The notes beneath the pieces were generated by a model. The model was not told where the DNA came from, did not search any database, and saw only the letters and a program-made list of their open reading frames with translations. The translations under genes were made by a program, and so were the position numbers. A DNA stretch of 64,000 nucleotides from Septoria linicola (Eukaryota > Ascomycota > Dothideomycetes > Mycosphaerellales > Mycosphaerellaceae): assembly GCA_024114885.1 (NCBI GenBank), contig CP099422.1, forward strand, positions 992,001 to 1,056,000, in the 5' to 3' direction. Below, piece after piece: positions 19,851 through 32,145 of the stretch. Each line of letters begins with the position of its first letter. Within the stretch, counting starts at the first letter, position 1.

Positions 19851-22800
19851 CTAACCTAAAGGAAAGAATTCTAATTCCTAGCTAGAAAGAGTATAAGTAT
19901 AGGATCTATATAATAAGTAAAATAAAGAAATATCTAGGTAAGTCTATTAAGAGAAGACTTAAAAGATTAGCCTTTATATTAGTAGATATCTATAAACTAT
20001 TACTATTATTAGTAAAAGGTTTTATATAGTAGCTTAAGATTATTAATAACTTCTTAAAAAAGAAATAGGCATTTCTATTTAAAGCTAGATTAGATATACT
20101 AACTACTCTTTAGAACTAGAGGATTAAAGTAGAAAGGTAGTTAGTAGTACTTCTTAAGTCTATAAGGGCTAATAATACTAGAGAAATTACTACTTTAATT
20201 AAATAGTAAGAAAAGAACTTTAGAATTATCTTTAAGCTAACTAAGGCCTATAATTTACTCTAGAATAGAGTAATTAAGAGGTCTATCTAAATATTAGAGG
20301 CCTCTATTAAAGTAATACTTAAAGAGAGTAAGATACCTATTAAGTTTTAGCTAGAAGCCTTTAAAGTATAAGTATATATAAGGAATAAGCTCTTAAATAG
20401 ACCTAATATTAAGAGATTTAAGTTCTTATCTAATAAAGCTTTTAATAAGATTAAACTAATAGTCTCCTACCTTAAGATATAGAGATATAGAGCTATAGTA
20501 TATATAGATATAAGAGTATAGCCTTAGTAGGTAAGAAGTAATAAACTAATAAATAGAGGAAAGGATACTATATTTATTAGATACTATAATAATATAATAA
20601 AGATATAGAAGTTCTAGAAGCTAGATATAAAGGCTATTAAGTAGTATACTAATATAATCTTCTTTAAAAATAAGCTAGGTAGAGAATTAGATTTAAATAT
20701 TAAGATTAAGAATCTCTCTAGTTTAGTTCTAAAAAGAAGATCTATTAGAAGGCTAAGAACTATTAGCTAGCCTACTCTATAAGCTAGTAAAAGTACTCTA
20801 AGTACTTCTAGTCTAAACTAGTAGAAGCCTCCTTCTCCTTAGCTATTAGTATAGGTTTAGAAAAGAAAGAAACTCTTTATATAACTTCTACCTCTACTAA
20901 AAGATATAGAAGAGTATAGAAAATTCCTAGACTAAAAGAAAGTTAAGAAAGAATCTAAGAATTCTATCTAAGAAACTATAAAAATAGATTAAAAGTAGAT
21001 AGCTCTAAAGTAAACTCTTAGAAAAAGGAAAATATTCTAAAAACTTAATAGATTTAACTAGAAGCTAAAGCTAATTAGGCTTAAGTTAGATTAAAATAGT
21101 TAGCTAGATAAGGAAATACTTCTAGAGTATTAGGCTTTCTTCTTAGCTATAAACTCTATTAACCTAGATATCCTATAAGACTTAGAATTCTTAAAGGAAG
21201 TTAAAGAGATTATATTCTCTACTACTAAAGAAGTAGGAATATATAAATAGGAGGTTCTAATCCTAAAGAACTATAAGGAAGTAGTAAGTAATCCTAAATA
21301 GAGTTATCTCTAGTAAGAAGCTATTTAGAAGGAGCTAGATATACTTATAAGTAATAATACCTAGACTATAGTAGTCCTACTAAAAGAGGCTAACTTAGTT
21401 ACCTTAAGATAGATCTTTAATATTAAGAGAAAACTTAGTAGTACTATTAAAAAGTTTAAGGTAAAACTAATTATAAAAAGGTTCTCTTAAAAGTATAGAG
21501 TAGACTATATAGAAACTTTTACCTCTATAGTTAGGTAGGATACTCTAAGAGGATTTATAGCTATAGTCTATAAGAAGGACCTAGTTCTATACTAAGTAGA
21601 TATAAATAATATATTTATAGAGAGTATCCTATATAAGGATAGCTATATAATCCTACTACTAGGTATTAACCTACTAACTAGTATAGTCTTATAAGTTCTA
21701 AGGAGTCTCTATAGGCTAAAGTAAGCTATAAGAGACTAGAATTAGCTATATATATTAAAGCTAAAAGGAATAGGATTTAGGTAATTCGAAGTAGACCTAT
21801 ATCTTCTAATCTATAAGAAAAGAAAAGACCTAATAATCCTAATCTATATTAATAATATACCTATTACTATAGAGAGACTAGAAGATATCCTCTAGTTTAA
21901 AGACTAACTTAGTAAGGTCTTTAAGATTAAAGACCTTAGAGAGCTAGATAAGATTCTTAGAATAAGACTAATAAGAAATAGATAGTAAGGCTAGCTAAAA
22001 CTTAACTAGAAGTATTATATTTAAGAGAACCTAGCTAAGATAGGAATAGGCTAAGAAACTATATTACTAACTCTTTTACTAATAGACAGCTATAAAAGTC
22101 TAAAGCCTACTAGACTAAATAATAAAAAGTATAATAAATAAGAGTACTAATCTATTATTAGAATATAGATATAGCTTATAACTATTATAAGACTAGATAT
22201 CTTATTTGCCCTTAGAAGATTAAGCTTCTATATTAGTAATCTAATAGTAGGATATATAAAGGCTCTAAAGAAGCTAACTAGATACCTAAGATTAAACCTA
22301 GATCTTAGTTTAAAATACTTAAGGAATAGTTAAGGCTATCTTACTAGATATATAGACTCTAACTATATAATAGATAAGACTAATAGAGTCTTAATTCTTA
22401 GATATATCTTCTTCTTTTATAGTATACTAATCTCCTAGATAAGTAAGAAGTAGAAATCTATAGCTATATCTATAATAGAAGCTAAATATATAGCTATAGA
22501 AGTATATATAAAATAGTTATAGTTCCTTAGTACTCTTTTAAGAGAGCTTAGATACCTAGAGTTAGTAGGAGAATATTCTTACTAACTAAGAATCCTTAGT
22601 AACTAGGAAACTATTACTAGAATTAGGCTAATTTAGTTAAAAGATAATAACTAAGCTACTCTGATTCTAGTTAAGGACTTATATATTTATAATAAGTCTA
22701 AATATATTAATATCTTATATAATACTATAAGAAAGCTCTAGTAGAATAGACTTATCTCTATAAAATATATAAATATAAAAGAGATAGTAGTAGATAGTCT

Positions 22801-23524
22801 TACTAAGCTAAAGAATAGACTATAGTTTTAGGAGTTTATAAGGTAGCTCTACCTTATATAAGAGATATATAAAAGATAACTCTAAGCCTTAGAGTTAGAC
22901 TAAGAGGAGTCTAAAAGAAAGATTTTAGTTACTTAACTCCTCCTTAGTTAGACTTTATAAAGTCCTAAATACTCTTACTAATATTAGACCTATTACTAAC
23001 TATAATATTACTATATAGTACCTAGCTAAACTAGACACCTTCTAAGGCTAAGTACTAGTTAATATTAAAGACCTCCTCTATAGTAGCTATTATCTCTAGT
23101 ACTAGTATATAGTTACTCTACTTCCTAGCTTAATATAAGATTCTTATAGCTAAGAATAGTATATCCTAAAGGCTCTTAAGGAACTAAGAAGCTATATAGA
23201 ATATAACTAAGTATAGGACTAGGCTATAAAGTATCTAGAGAGCTATTAGAATTAGCTATAAGAAAGAATAGGAACAACTTACTAGGTAGTCTATATCTTA
23301 AATAATCTACTCCTATATAAGAGAAGAGGAAGATCTTATAGAAGGTATTTCTTTTATCTTTTTATAGGAGATAGTAGTATAGAAAGTTTTATTAGATTAA
23401 TAGTTAGTACTATCTAGTTATTAGTCTAAAAAGTAAGTACTTAATAACTAATTAAGATTAGAACTAGTATTTAAGTACTATAGATAATCTATTAAAAGAT
23501 CTAACTATATAGTATAAGTAGGAG
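19850..23524 (+). pseudogene. Pol region (integrase - reverse transcriptase - RNase H) of copia element, destroyed
   Basis: Stop-riddled frames retain the order of integrase core, then RT, then RNase H-like segments. An RT-like VDYIETFT stretch lies near 21505, and a VDINN-like stretch near 21597. TAG stands where Trp or Gln would be expected. Not functional. Confidence 0.75.
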
Positions 23525-23801
23525 TATTAAGAATATATCCTAGATAGTTAGTCTAGATATAGTAATTTAAGTATAGTTCTAGATACCTAAAGTATCTACC
23601 TAAGGCTTAGTAAGAGGTATATCTTACTTCTCTTTCTTCTCTTCTTAGATAACTAACTTAATTAACTTTATATTTAGTTCCTAGTATATTACTACTATAC
23701 TATATATATAAGTTAGTTTAAGATTAATTTCTTATTCTTCTTTACTACGCTATACCCTCCTTAATATTATATAGTATATAATACGCTCTCTATTTTTAAT
23801 A
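23525..23801 (+). repeat. 3' LTR of copia element
   Basis: 277-bp partner of the 5' LTR. It is followed immediately by the AGTAA duplication. Confidence 0.9.
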
Positions 23802-23806
23802 AGTAA

Positions 23807-24240
23807 GGCTATACTACTATTACTAAGTACCTATAATAATTCTTTAATTAATTATATATATTATATATAATAGTAGAGTCGCGCCGCTTATACGTAATAG
23901 CTCGTAATAGTAGCTTACTATCGATGTTTCTAGATCGTCTTAAAGTAGTATATATATTATAAAAGAAGTATATTAGGCGCTAAGATAAGAGTAGATTACG
24001 TACTAGTAGATTTCTAAGTAACGCTCTCGACTAATTATTTTTAGACCTAAGATAGGGGTAGGTTACGTGCTAGTAGATTTCTAAGAAACGCTTTCAACTA
24101 ATTATTTTTAGACTCGAGTTACGTACTAGTAGATTTCTAAGAAATGCTTTCGACTAATTATTTTTAGACTCAAAATCGTAGTAGGTTACGTGCTAGCAGA
24201 TTTCCAAGAAACGCTATTAACTAATCATTTTTGGACCCTG
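23807..24240. repeat. Right flank of AT-rich island with older repeat
   Basis: AT-rich, CA/TG-poor but CpG-retaining sequence like the left flank. It ends in the 51-bp tandem copies. It changes to ordinary sequence at about 24240. Confidence 0.6.
23996..24236. repeat. Four 51-bp tandem copies with graded RIP
   Basis: Copies start at 23996, 24063, 24119 and 24186 (spacing 67, 56, 67). Each runs from TTACGT to a TTTTTAGAC/TTTTTGGAC end. Copy 4, nearest unique DNA, keeps CAG, CCA, TCA and TGG where copies 1-3 have TAG, CTA, TTA and TAG. All these differences are C-to-T or G-to-A in CA/TG context. Confidence 0.85.
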
Positions 24241-24870
24241 TTTTTTTTCGTATAGTAGTATAGACCTCGTAAACTCGGTCAATCAAGGTGACGCTGTTGA
24301 CAGGTCTCGACTCGTGGTCTCAAGCGTCTTGGCGGGGGCTTTCACCAAAGCGGTTAGCATCTCAAGGAATCTCAAAGGAGCCGCTCACGAGCCACTCATG
24401 AACTCACAAAGCTACTCATGAGCCCATGGAGTCTCGCTTCCTCGCCATTACTACACTTCAAACAAGAATATGACGCGTGACAGTTTGCATAGGCATCCAC
24501 ATGAACGCGTCCGAGCATCATACTACGGACCTGCAAGTATCGAGTAGCTGACGGCATGAGAACGCCACCAACACGCACGTTTCACCGCCCTATGGTCGAC
24601 CTACAGCCACGGACGCGTTCTACGCGTCTCTGTATCTTGAAGGAACGAGGCGCAAAGCTGAGGTGCATTGTGTGATCCTTCGCGTCGTGTGTCCAACGAG
24701 CTTCCCGCCAGTTAGTGATCGACCGACGTGCATGAGGCTTGAAGTCTAGGTCATTCTCAGCTTCAGCTCAGCGAGCTTAAGGATAAGTATAATAGTCAGT
24801 GTCCCGACTGTGTCGCAATGGAGCCATCTTGGCTTTGCATTTACTGAACTCGAGTCGAGCTCTACCAGCC
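24241..24870. other. Upstream region of NLR gene
   Basis: Ordinary base composition with normal CA/TG content right after the island border. No gene was seen. A nine-codon upstream frame (ATG 24818 to TGA 24845-24847) precedes the NLR start. Confidence 0.4.
24818..24847 (+). promoter_or_regulatory. Short upstream ORF before NLR start
   Basis: ATG plus eight codons and TGA, ending 23 bp before the ATG at 24871. It could dampen translation if it is in the mRNA. The transcript start is unknown. Confidence 0.3.
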
Positions 24871-27800
24871 ATGGCCAAAGATCTCGAAGGTAAACAGCGG
24901 ATCAAGGCAGAGCTGGAGAAGGACACTAGGTATGCCCTCACCATCCTCAAACACAATGCTGTCTCCTAAAACATACTAGAGATGTGGCCGATCTCTGGAG
25001 CGATGCCTTGCGCGCATACAAGGGGATCGTTGGCACTGACCTTCAACGCAAATTTGCGACTGTGGACGATATGAAAGCTTTCGGCGTTCAAGAAATGAAC
25101 GCTTTTCACTCTTTCCGACACAATCAGAAGAAGGTCGACAAGCTCAGGAGTCTCTTCATGGCCAACATAGGTTACATCGAGCAGGGCGCGCAGCAGCTCG
25201 TTGCTGCTGCCACTCCGGCATTCCCGCCGGCTGCAGCAATAGGAACAGCCCTTACTTACATGCTCAGTGCCTGCAAGGGTGTATCTGCAGATTACGACGT
25301 AAGTCAGAGGGACATCTCTCAACCAGCACAGTCTGTCTCGTGGCGCAGAAATGAGGTACTGACCTTCGGCTATTGGATCATCATGCTGATGCGAGCATGC
25401 TACTCAGGTGGTCAATGCCTTCTTCGAGGACATGAACGCTTTCTTGCAGCGGATCACCATTTTGGAATCGAGATTGCCTTCTTATCCGGCATATCGTAAT
25501 TGCTTGATGGACGTATTCACCAGCATTCTCAAGATGTGCGGCTTTGCCACAAAGTATGTAGATCTTGACACGACTGTCATTCGACCACGATTCTGACAGA
25601 AACGACGCAGATACATTGAGCTTGGCCGCATGAAGAAGTGGGTAATCAACATGATCAAAGGTGAGGACAGCGAACTAGGTGGTGCAAGAAAGTCCATGGA
25701 CACTTCATTATCACGCCTTCAGTCTGCCACCGAATATGCCATTCTGAGCAATACTGAGGAAGGCAATCGAATGGCTGTCGAATTGCAGCAGAATCAAGAG
25801 CTCCAAACCGAGTTGATTAACAACCAGACCAAGATGCTCGAAGCCGTTCTTGAGCACCAGGAAAGCGTCAAGAACGATTTGAAGAACATCCAGAAACTAC
25901 TGGTCATGTTCGACCAACAGCATCGAGAGGAACAGCCGAAGAAAGCTTCCAAAGCAGCCAGCAAGAATAAGCCGGCAACCTCGCACCGCGTTCGCAGCTT
26001 TTTCGAGGCCACGAGCAACCCCTCTCACGAATATCGTAATGTCAAGGAGCGTCTATTACCAGACACTTGTCAATGGCTGTTTGCAGAAGGTGAGTGAGTG
26101 ATCTGCCAGTTTGATTTGACTGAATGTCTCCATCCGAGTCGCACACACAGTGCGACCTTGTACTCAGAGCTATTGCAACAATGCGGAGGCATGCAGGAGA
26201 GACTGCTGATTTTGGGCTTGTTCTAGACGAGTGGAGCTGGTTTACGGCGATCGAAGCTGGCCAACAAGAAAGCCAACCGATTCTGGCCATCCAAGGCGAA
26301 GCAGGACTTGGCAAAAGTCATCTAGCTATTGCAGCCTATGACACCCTTGTCAAGTCTGCTTCCACCGATGTCTGCGTCGTTAATTTCTTCTTCCGTGATC
26401 AAAGTGCCACTGATCTCAGCGTATTCTGTAATGCTGTCAACTGGGCCGTCATTCAGATTGCAGAGCAGAGTGCAGCACTGTGCGAACGACTGAACGTCGA
26501 GATCCAGCGGGAAGACCTTGACTTTGATATTGATGACTGGAAGAATGTCTGGAACCACTTGGTTGTACCGCTGTTTCCGAAAGATGCGCCTGTGAGGTTG
26601 CAGATTGTCTGGGACGGCCTCGATGAGCTCACTTTTGTGCAGAAGCACGAGCTGATTGAATTTCTCAAAGAGGTCAGGGGTGACGGCAACAGCAATATCT
26701 CGTTAGTGTGCACCACTCGGCCGGACAATCAGATTGACGGAGCTCTGCAAGACGCAAACGCGAGGTACATTCACGTGGTTCCAGCGATGCAGGTTGCAGA
26801 TAAGCAAACGCTTGTCTGGAGTCACTTGAATAACAACGACGGTCTAAAGCGGTTCTCCAAATTCGCCAAGCAGACAATCGTCAGCACACTCGCAGATGTT
26901 GTCGAGGGGAACTTGTCCTATAGTCTGCTTTACTGTGAGCATATTCTCAGGCAGTTCAACTCCATTGGACGAGAACATCTGGTGCTAAAGCACTTACGAG
27001 CACTACCTGCAGATTGGCCTGCACTGTACAAAATTATGCTTGACGATCTTCACGCACATACGCCCGTCGTCGAACTGCCCGCTATGAAGCTACTGTTCAA
27101 ATGGATTGCCTTTTCAGACAGAGCAATGTCACTGGACGAGTGCTTAGGATTGCTGAAACTGGGCGGCTACGGCTCGTTCGATCTTGAGCGAGAGCTGCAA
27201 GGCAATTCGTTGTCAAGATTCTTGCGCATAGCTGCAGCTGAAGAGCGGGTTTCCGCCGAGCTGAGTGACGATGCGCCGGCTCTGAATCTACTCGGTATCA
27301 CAGAGAGCTATCAAATGACCTCGAGTGATGATGGCGATCATCCTCTCCGGTTCCACGATCGCTCTACGCGTGGCTTCTTCGCAGTCGACATCGTTGACGA
27401 GCATGATTTGCGAACGCCAAAGGGTCAAGCTCACCGCGAGATATTCGCATTCTGCGCCGAGGTGCTTTGTGGCAAGTTTGAGGCTATCCACAAGGGTTTG
27501 AGGGCGTACGCTGCGTCCGAATGGATGTACCATCTCAGTTGGTCGGAGGTCGACGCACTTGCTGAAGCAGATCAAGTGGTCTTGATGACATCTGTGGCAG
27601 CCATAATGACCGATCAGGGCAACATCGTGGCAAGCACATTTGAGGAGCTGAATGTCGATTACGATGAGCAGCTTTATGCCTTCCCGGATGAACTGTTCAT
27701 GGAAAATATGCACTTCTTCGCCAAGGTTGGCGTACAGCTTGGTGCAAAATTGCCACCAGGCGCGCTCGCTTTCTACCAAGAGGTTGCGGCCAAGCTGAGC

Positions 27801-29788
27801 CACTCTTTTGTCCCATTGGCAAAAGCACATGTGGCGAATTGGCTGAGCGCAGGGGATGTCACAACGATGCTGAGATCATACAAATTCGCGAGGCAGTGCA
27901 TAAAGCTGGTGAGTAACCACGCCTACAACGATCCGACTTTCAGCCCAGGCTGGCAGTTTCAAGGCTGCAGACGCAGTGACGACTCAGAGCGAGGTGGCTG
28001 ACTATGTATACCTAGACAAGCCACAAAGACCTTCTTGTCCAGGGCGACGACGATGATGACCCAAGCGAGGACGACGAAATATTCCAGTACGATGAAGACG
28101 AGATCCTTGCGATTTTCAACACTTTCTCTAACCCGGAGAGAGATGGCCAAGCTTACTTGGCATTATCGGCGCTACTTGGGGAACACATACACTATGTCGA
28201 AGCTCGTGATAACGCGCAGCAGGCCGTCGAGCTGCTACCAAACGGACCGAAACGATCTGAAGCCCTGCTGATACTCGCAAGTGCTTACCTCGGCATCGAT
28301 GAATACGTGCAGGCTACCAATGCTGTCAATGAAGTTCTCGGGCAGATCGACGCATCACCGAAGCTGAGACGTCGCGCTTTCATGACACTGGCGAAGATTC
28401 AAAAAGCGACTGTCGACCGAGACGATGCTGCAAAGTCATATCAGCAGGCCAGGCAAGCTGACCCAGATGAGCCAGTGCCCGGCGATGACCTGTCAGACGA
28501 ATTCTACCTCTATCTGGAGCAGGGCGCAGACGCGAAGCTCCTCGAACTTGTCACGAGCTGGAAGGCTACCGAGAAGCTGACGCTCATGACTTGGAAGTAC
28601 GATGGCTCTGGACACAGCGAGTTCTTCAGGGCGGCTGGCAGGTGCGGAAAGATGGATACCGCGATTCAGAATTACGAAGAAGTCATCAAACTTCTGGACA
28701 CAGTCGATGCTGCAGCACCAATGCGCTACCAACTTGCCCGAGCGAAATGGTACATCAGCGGCGACGCCGAGGGCGCCAAAGCTCTTCTCAACGAGACTCT
28801 GGACTCCACGACAGATGGCACAGTGCTCAAATTCACCAACGAGGATCCGTCGTACAGTCTGGTTGCTGCTATCTTGCTCATGGCGGACCTCATCTTCGAG
28901 CAGTACCGCATGAGCTCGGATCGTGCATTCAAAGCACAGCTATTCGCTGAGATCAAAGGTCTTACAAGCAGACCACTCGCTCAGTCAATTGCGCCTTCCA
29001 AGTCAGACCTTCATCATCACACAGTGGTCGTGGCAAAAATGGCGCGTAAGATGGGTACAGCTATGGAATTCCAGGATACGCTTCAGAGTGCCTTTGATGC
29101 GTGCTATGAAGCTCTCATCGATAATGTAGGCTGGAATGACTGGCTGAATCTCATGAACATGGCGAGCATAGTATCACAGCTCGACGGTCTGGAGAGAGAA
29201 GCGGAGATCCTTGTGTCTGCACAGTTCAGCCAGCTGGATCCTGACACTGTGGATAATGACAAAGAAGGGTCCGAGTCGCAAGATGATGCAGGTGGTGATG
29301 AGGACGACGGAGACGAGGAGGAAGCCAACGACGATGAAGAAGCGGACGATGAAGGCGACGACAACGAATTCAACGACTACACCACCTACGGAAAGCCAGA
29401 TGACGAAGGCGACGTCAGCTCCGCCTGGACCAACTGCCTCGGCGACTGCCACCCTAATATCGAATGGGAGTACTGGGCAAACCGCCCCATGTACATCTGC
29501 CTCGTCTGCGCCGACACAACGCTCTGCGAAGCATGCTACCAGAAACGCCAAACGTACAACGTCGATAGAAGTAAATGCCCAGTAGCGCCTGCGCCAGGAC
29601 CGTACTTTTGTGGCTGGAATCATCAATATGTCAAGGGTCCAGTGGAAGGGTGGAAGGGTGTGACGGGTGGGGTGATGAGGATTGAAGGGGAGGAGGAAGA
29701 TGTGGAGGTGGAGTTTAAGGTGTGGTTGGAAGAGCTGAGGAATGACAAGTGGGTGAGGGCGTGGGAGAGGTTTTGGTTGAGGGAGTGA
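24871..29788 (+). CDS. Goodbye-NACHT-TPR NOD-like receptor with C-terminal ZZ-type zinc finger
   Basis: Exons 24871..24929, 24980..25298, 25408..25553, 25611..26089, 26227..27908 and 28016..29788 join in phase to 1485 aa. The N-terminal about 170 residues match the fungal STAND 'Goodbye' domain ('LWSDALRAYKGIVG', 'FPPAAAIGTALTYML'), followed by a helical/coiled segment. NACHT: the junction restores 'LFAEDEWSWF', then P-loop GEAGLGKS (358-365) and Walker B 'LQIVWDGLDEL' (about 459-469). Residues about 900-1130 contain TPR-like helix pairs. An acidic D/E run precedes a ZZ-type cluster (C1369, C1373, C1390, C1393, C1399, C1402). Such STAND proteins act in fungal nonself recognition and programmed cell death. 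Ligand and effector are unknown. All five introns have in-phase canonical ends. The gene stands 630 bp from the RIP island and appears intact. Confidence 0.88.
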
Positions 29789-30152
29789 AGTGACCGTCTT
29801 TCACTTTTGCCATGACAGAATGTGGGGACGTAAAGTGACAGATGCAAGGTCAGCAATGTCTCAGACGGACCCTCGAGTTGCTGCTATATCCCGCTCGGAG
29901 CACAGAGTGCCGTAAAGTAGATGAATGAGGCAGAGTCGTCAGATTGAAAAGGAAGTGCCTTTTGTGAATATTTGCCAGCAAGCTTTCGTAGAACATTTCG
30001 CATCTCTGAAACGTCGTGGTCTATGGCACTAGGCAATCAATAGTCGCAATCAGAACGTCTAAAGTACGCTCCACAATCCAATGCCCAGCTTTCCTCACAG
30101 CCTCACGTGCCTCTACGAAAGCATCTATCATCTTTCGCTTCGACTTCGACTT
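29789..30152. other. Convergent 3' region
   Basis: Short spacer between the 3' ends of the NLR (plus) and PheRS alpha (minus). Nothing was recognised. Confidence 0.5.
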
Positions 30153-31804
30153 CTAGTCCTTGTCCAACCGCACAGCAGCGTTGCTCTCAATGAAGCCCAG
30201 ATCCACTTTATGCCCCAGCAGTTCACGAATATTCGACACGCCATACTTGATCATCGTCGGTCGCTCTAGCGAAAGACCGAATCCGTATACTCGCAGGTCT
30301 TCGGGGAGACCCATCGGTAGTAACATCTCTGGTCGGAACATGCCTGAATTTCCGATTTCGACCCACTTGTTGAGACCTCTGTGGAAACCGAAGACTTCCA
30401 TGGAGGGTTCGGTGTAAGGGTTGTAGGCTGGCTTGAAGCGCAAATTCGTGATGCCGAGTTGCTCGAAGAACTTTCCAAGGAAAGCTTGGAGTCCTCCCAA
30501 TGTAAGGCCGTAGTCTGCGATGACACCCTCGATTTGGTGGAATTCTGCAAGATGTGTTGCGTCGACGGTTTCGTTTCGGAAGACGCGGTCGATGGAGAAG
30601 TATCGTGCGGGTCGTGGGTTGGCTGCGAGACGGTGTAGGCAGTATGTAGAGACTGCTGTAGTGTGTGTTCGGAGGACGAGTCGCGTCGTCTCTGAATCCG
30701 CATAGGGCGCGCGGTAGCCGATGGAACCGAACTTGCCTTCTTGGTGGACGGCGCGGACATCTTCCGAGTAGGTCTTGTAGTCGAGAGGCTTGACTTCTTG
30801 TGACGTGCCAGCAGCGAAGAGGCGCGAGTCGGCTTCCATCTTGTTGAGTGCAGCGTCTGCGATGGGGTCCGGTCCTGGCGGGCCAGATACTGCTGGATCT
30901 GATACATAGAAGGTGTCTTGCAGATCACGAGCAGGATGTTGTTGTGGCACGAAAAGCGCATCGAAGTTCCAGAAGCCAGTATCGACGAAGCTAGATGCAC
31001 GTCAGTATTTTCATGTTCCCTTTTACATCAATATCCTTACCGAGCAGTAGGCATCTCAATGAAGTCCCAATTGAAGAAGATCTTGCGAAACTCCTCACGC
31101 ACTTTATTCAGTGGATGTAACGTGCCGGCATTCTGGTTTGCACCTAGCGCCTTAAAGTTGTAGGGCTTGAAGTTGGCCGTCTTCCAGCTGCCATCCTCAA
31201 TCATCTCTGCCGTCAGATCTGTGACTTCGAGGGGAATCTCCTTGGCCCACTTGGGGCCTTTCCGCACTTCATATGTGATGACCTTTTTCGTGGTGACCAG
31301 CTTTCGTTTTTGGAACTCCTTCTGCTGCTTTGCGTCGGGGCAGCTGCCTGACTGTGCTGCGAACTGCAAGATCTCCCTCGTCTGGTCTCTCACGCTCTCC
31401 TCCAGCGGCACCAGAGAGTCGCCGTCCTTCTTGACCCACTTGAACTTCATGGCACTGCCCAAGCCCACTTTGGCGCTGGGCGTCGCGAGTGATGGGTCCT
31501 TGACTCCTAGCTTCCCGGCCGCCTTGACAGCTTCCCACACTTTGTACTCGTGGCTGCCCTCGTCGGCGATTTGTTGGCCCTCTGCCGTCAACACGACTCG
31601 TTCGGTGTCGTTGGTGTCGTACTCCAGCATTGCTCGGCTGGCCAGTCGGTCCAGCGCCGCCTTGAGTTGTGCTTGAGGTGTTTGCGGGTATGCCGAGTCG
31701 GTCTGCAGAGGATCATTGTGCTCGAGGTTTTGCAAGATGTCGAGTGTGAGGTCGGTGCCATTGGCCTGCACTGGCACTGGCACGGGGCCTCGTGTGCCGA
31801 CCAT
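30153..31804 (-). CDS. FRS2: Phenylalanyl-tRNA synthetase alpha subunit, cytosolic
   Basis: Exons 31804..31041 and 30990..30153 (50-bp intron) give 533 aa, matching eukaryotic cytosolic PheRS alpha (about 500). The join restores 'PTARFVDTGFWNFDALF'. The N-terminal part has the winged-helix DNA-binding-like repeats of the eukaryotic subunit. The class II catalytic core shows motif 2 ('SIDRVFRNETVDATHLAEFHQ' region) and motif 3 ('GFGLSLERPTMIKYG'). Together with the beta subunit (FRS1, not in this window) it forms the alpha2beta2 enzyme that charges tRNA-Phe in the cytosol. The start at MVGTRGPVPV is the only Met before the conserved N-terminal helix. Confidence 0.95.
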
Positions 31805-32145
31805 GGTGAAGTGTCCGAGTCAATTTCCTGTTGACTTAGTTGTGAGTTCTATGCCCAAGTACTGGTCAAAGCGGTCGTTCTGTTATGCGACGTGGTGTAT
31901 GAGTATGAGCTTCGGCGCATGAGTTAGTAGAAGTCGTGGTCCCTCCAAAGTGTGTCACTGAACGCTATGACTGAACTTTTGGCGACAAGCTTTCGGCAGG
32001 AACCGACATTCAACAGGGGTAGCACAGACGCATATGCATCGGGTACAATCTTCTACACGAATGCAGGCAGTCATGTGATGGAGAGTGTTGTTCGTGACTA
32101 GAACCGGTCACCATGCAACGAGTGTCATTGTTGCGATGAATCTGT
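31805..32145. other. Promoter region of FRS2 / 3' end of amidase
   Basis: Spacer between two minus-strand genes. Nothing specific was recognised. Confidence 0.5.

Larger units (their letters stand above)
17505..23801 (+). mobile_element. RIP-inactivated Ty1/copia LTR retrotransposon
   Basis: A 6297-bp element. Two 277-bp LTRs in direct orientation (17505-17781, 23525-23801) each begin TA and end TA, as expected for TG..CA ends after C-to-T mutation. It is flanked by identical AGTAA (17500-17504, 23802-23806). The interior has no open frame. Reading through stops, integrase-type sequence (about 19900-20500) precedes reverse transcriptase (about 21350-22000) and RNase H (about 22200-22850). 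This is the copia order, plus-strand. CA and TG dinucleotides are almost absent throughout, so CAG and TGG codons have become TAG. This is the mark of repeat-induced point mutation. The element cannot encode protein. Confidence 0.92.

Noticed and set aside
24396..24578. 60-codon minus-strand frame upstream of the NLR
   Set aside because: Too short, no motif and no splice partners.
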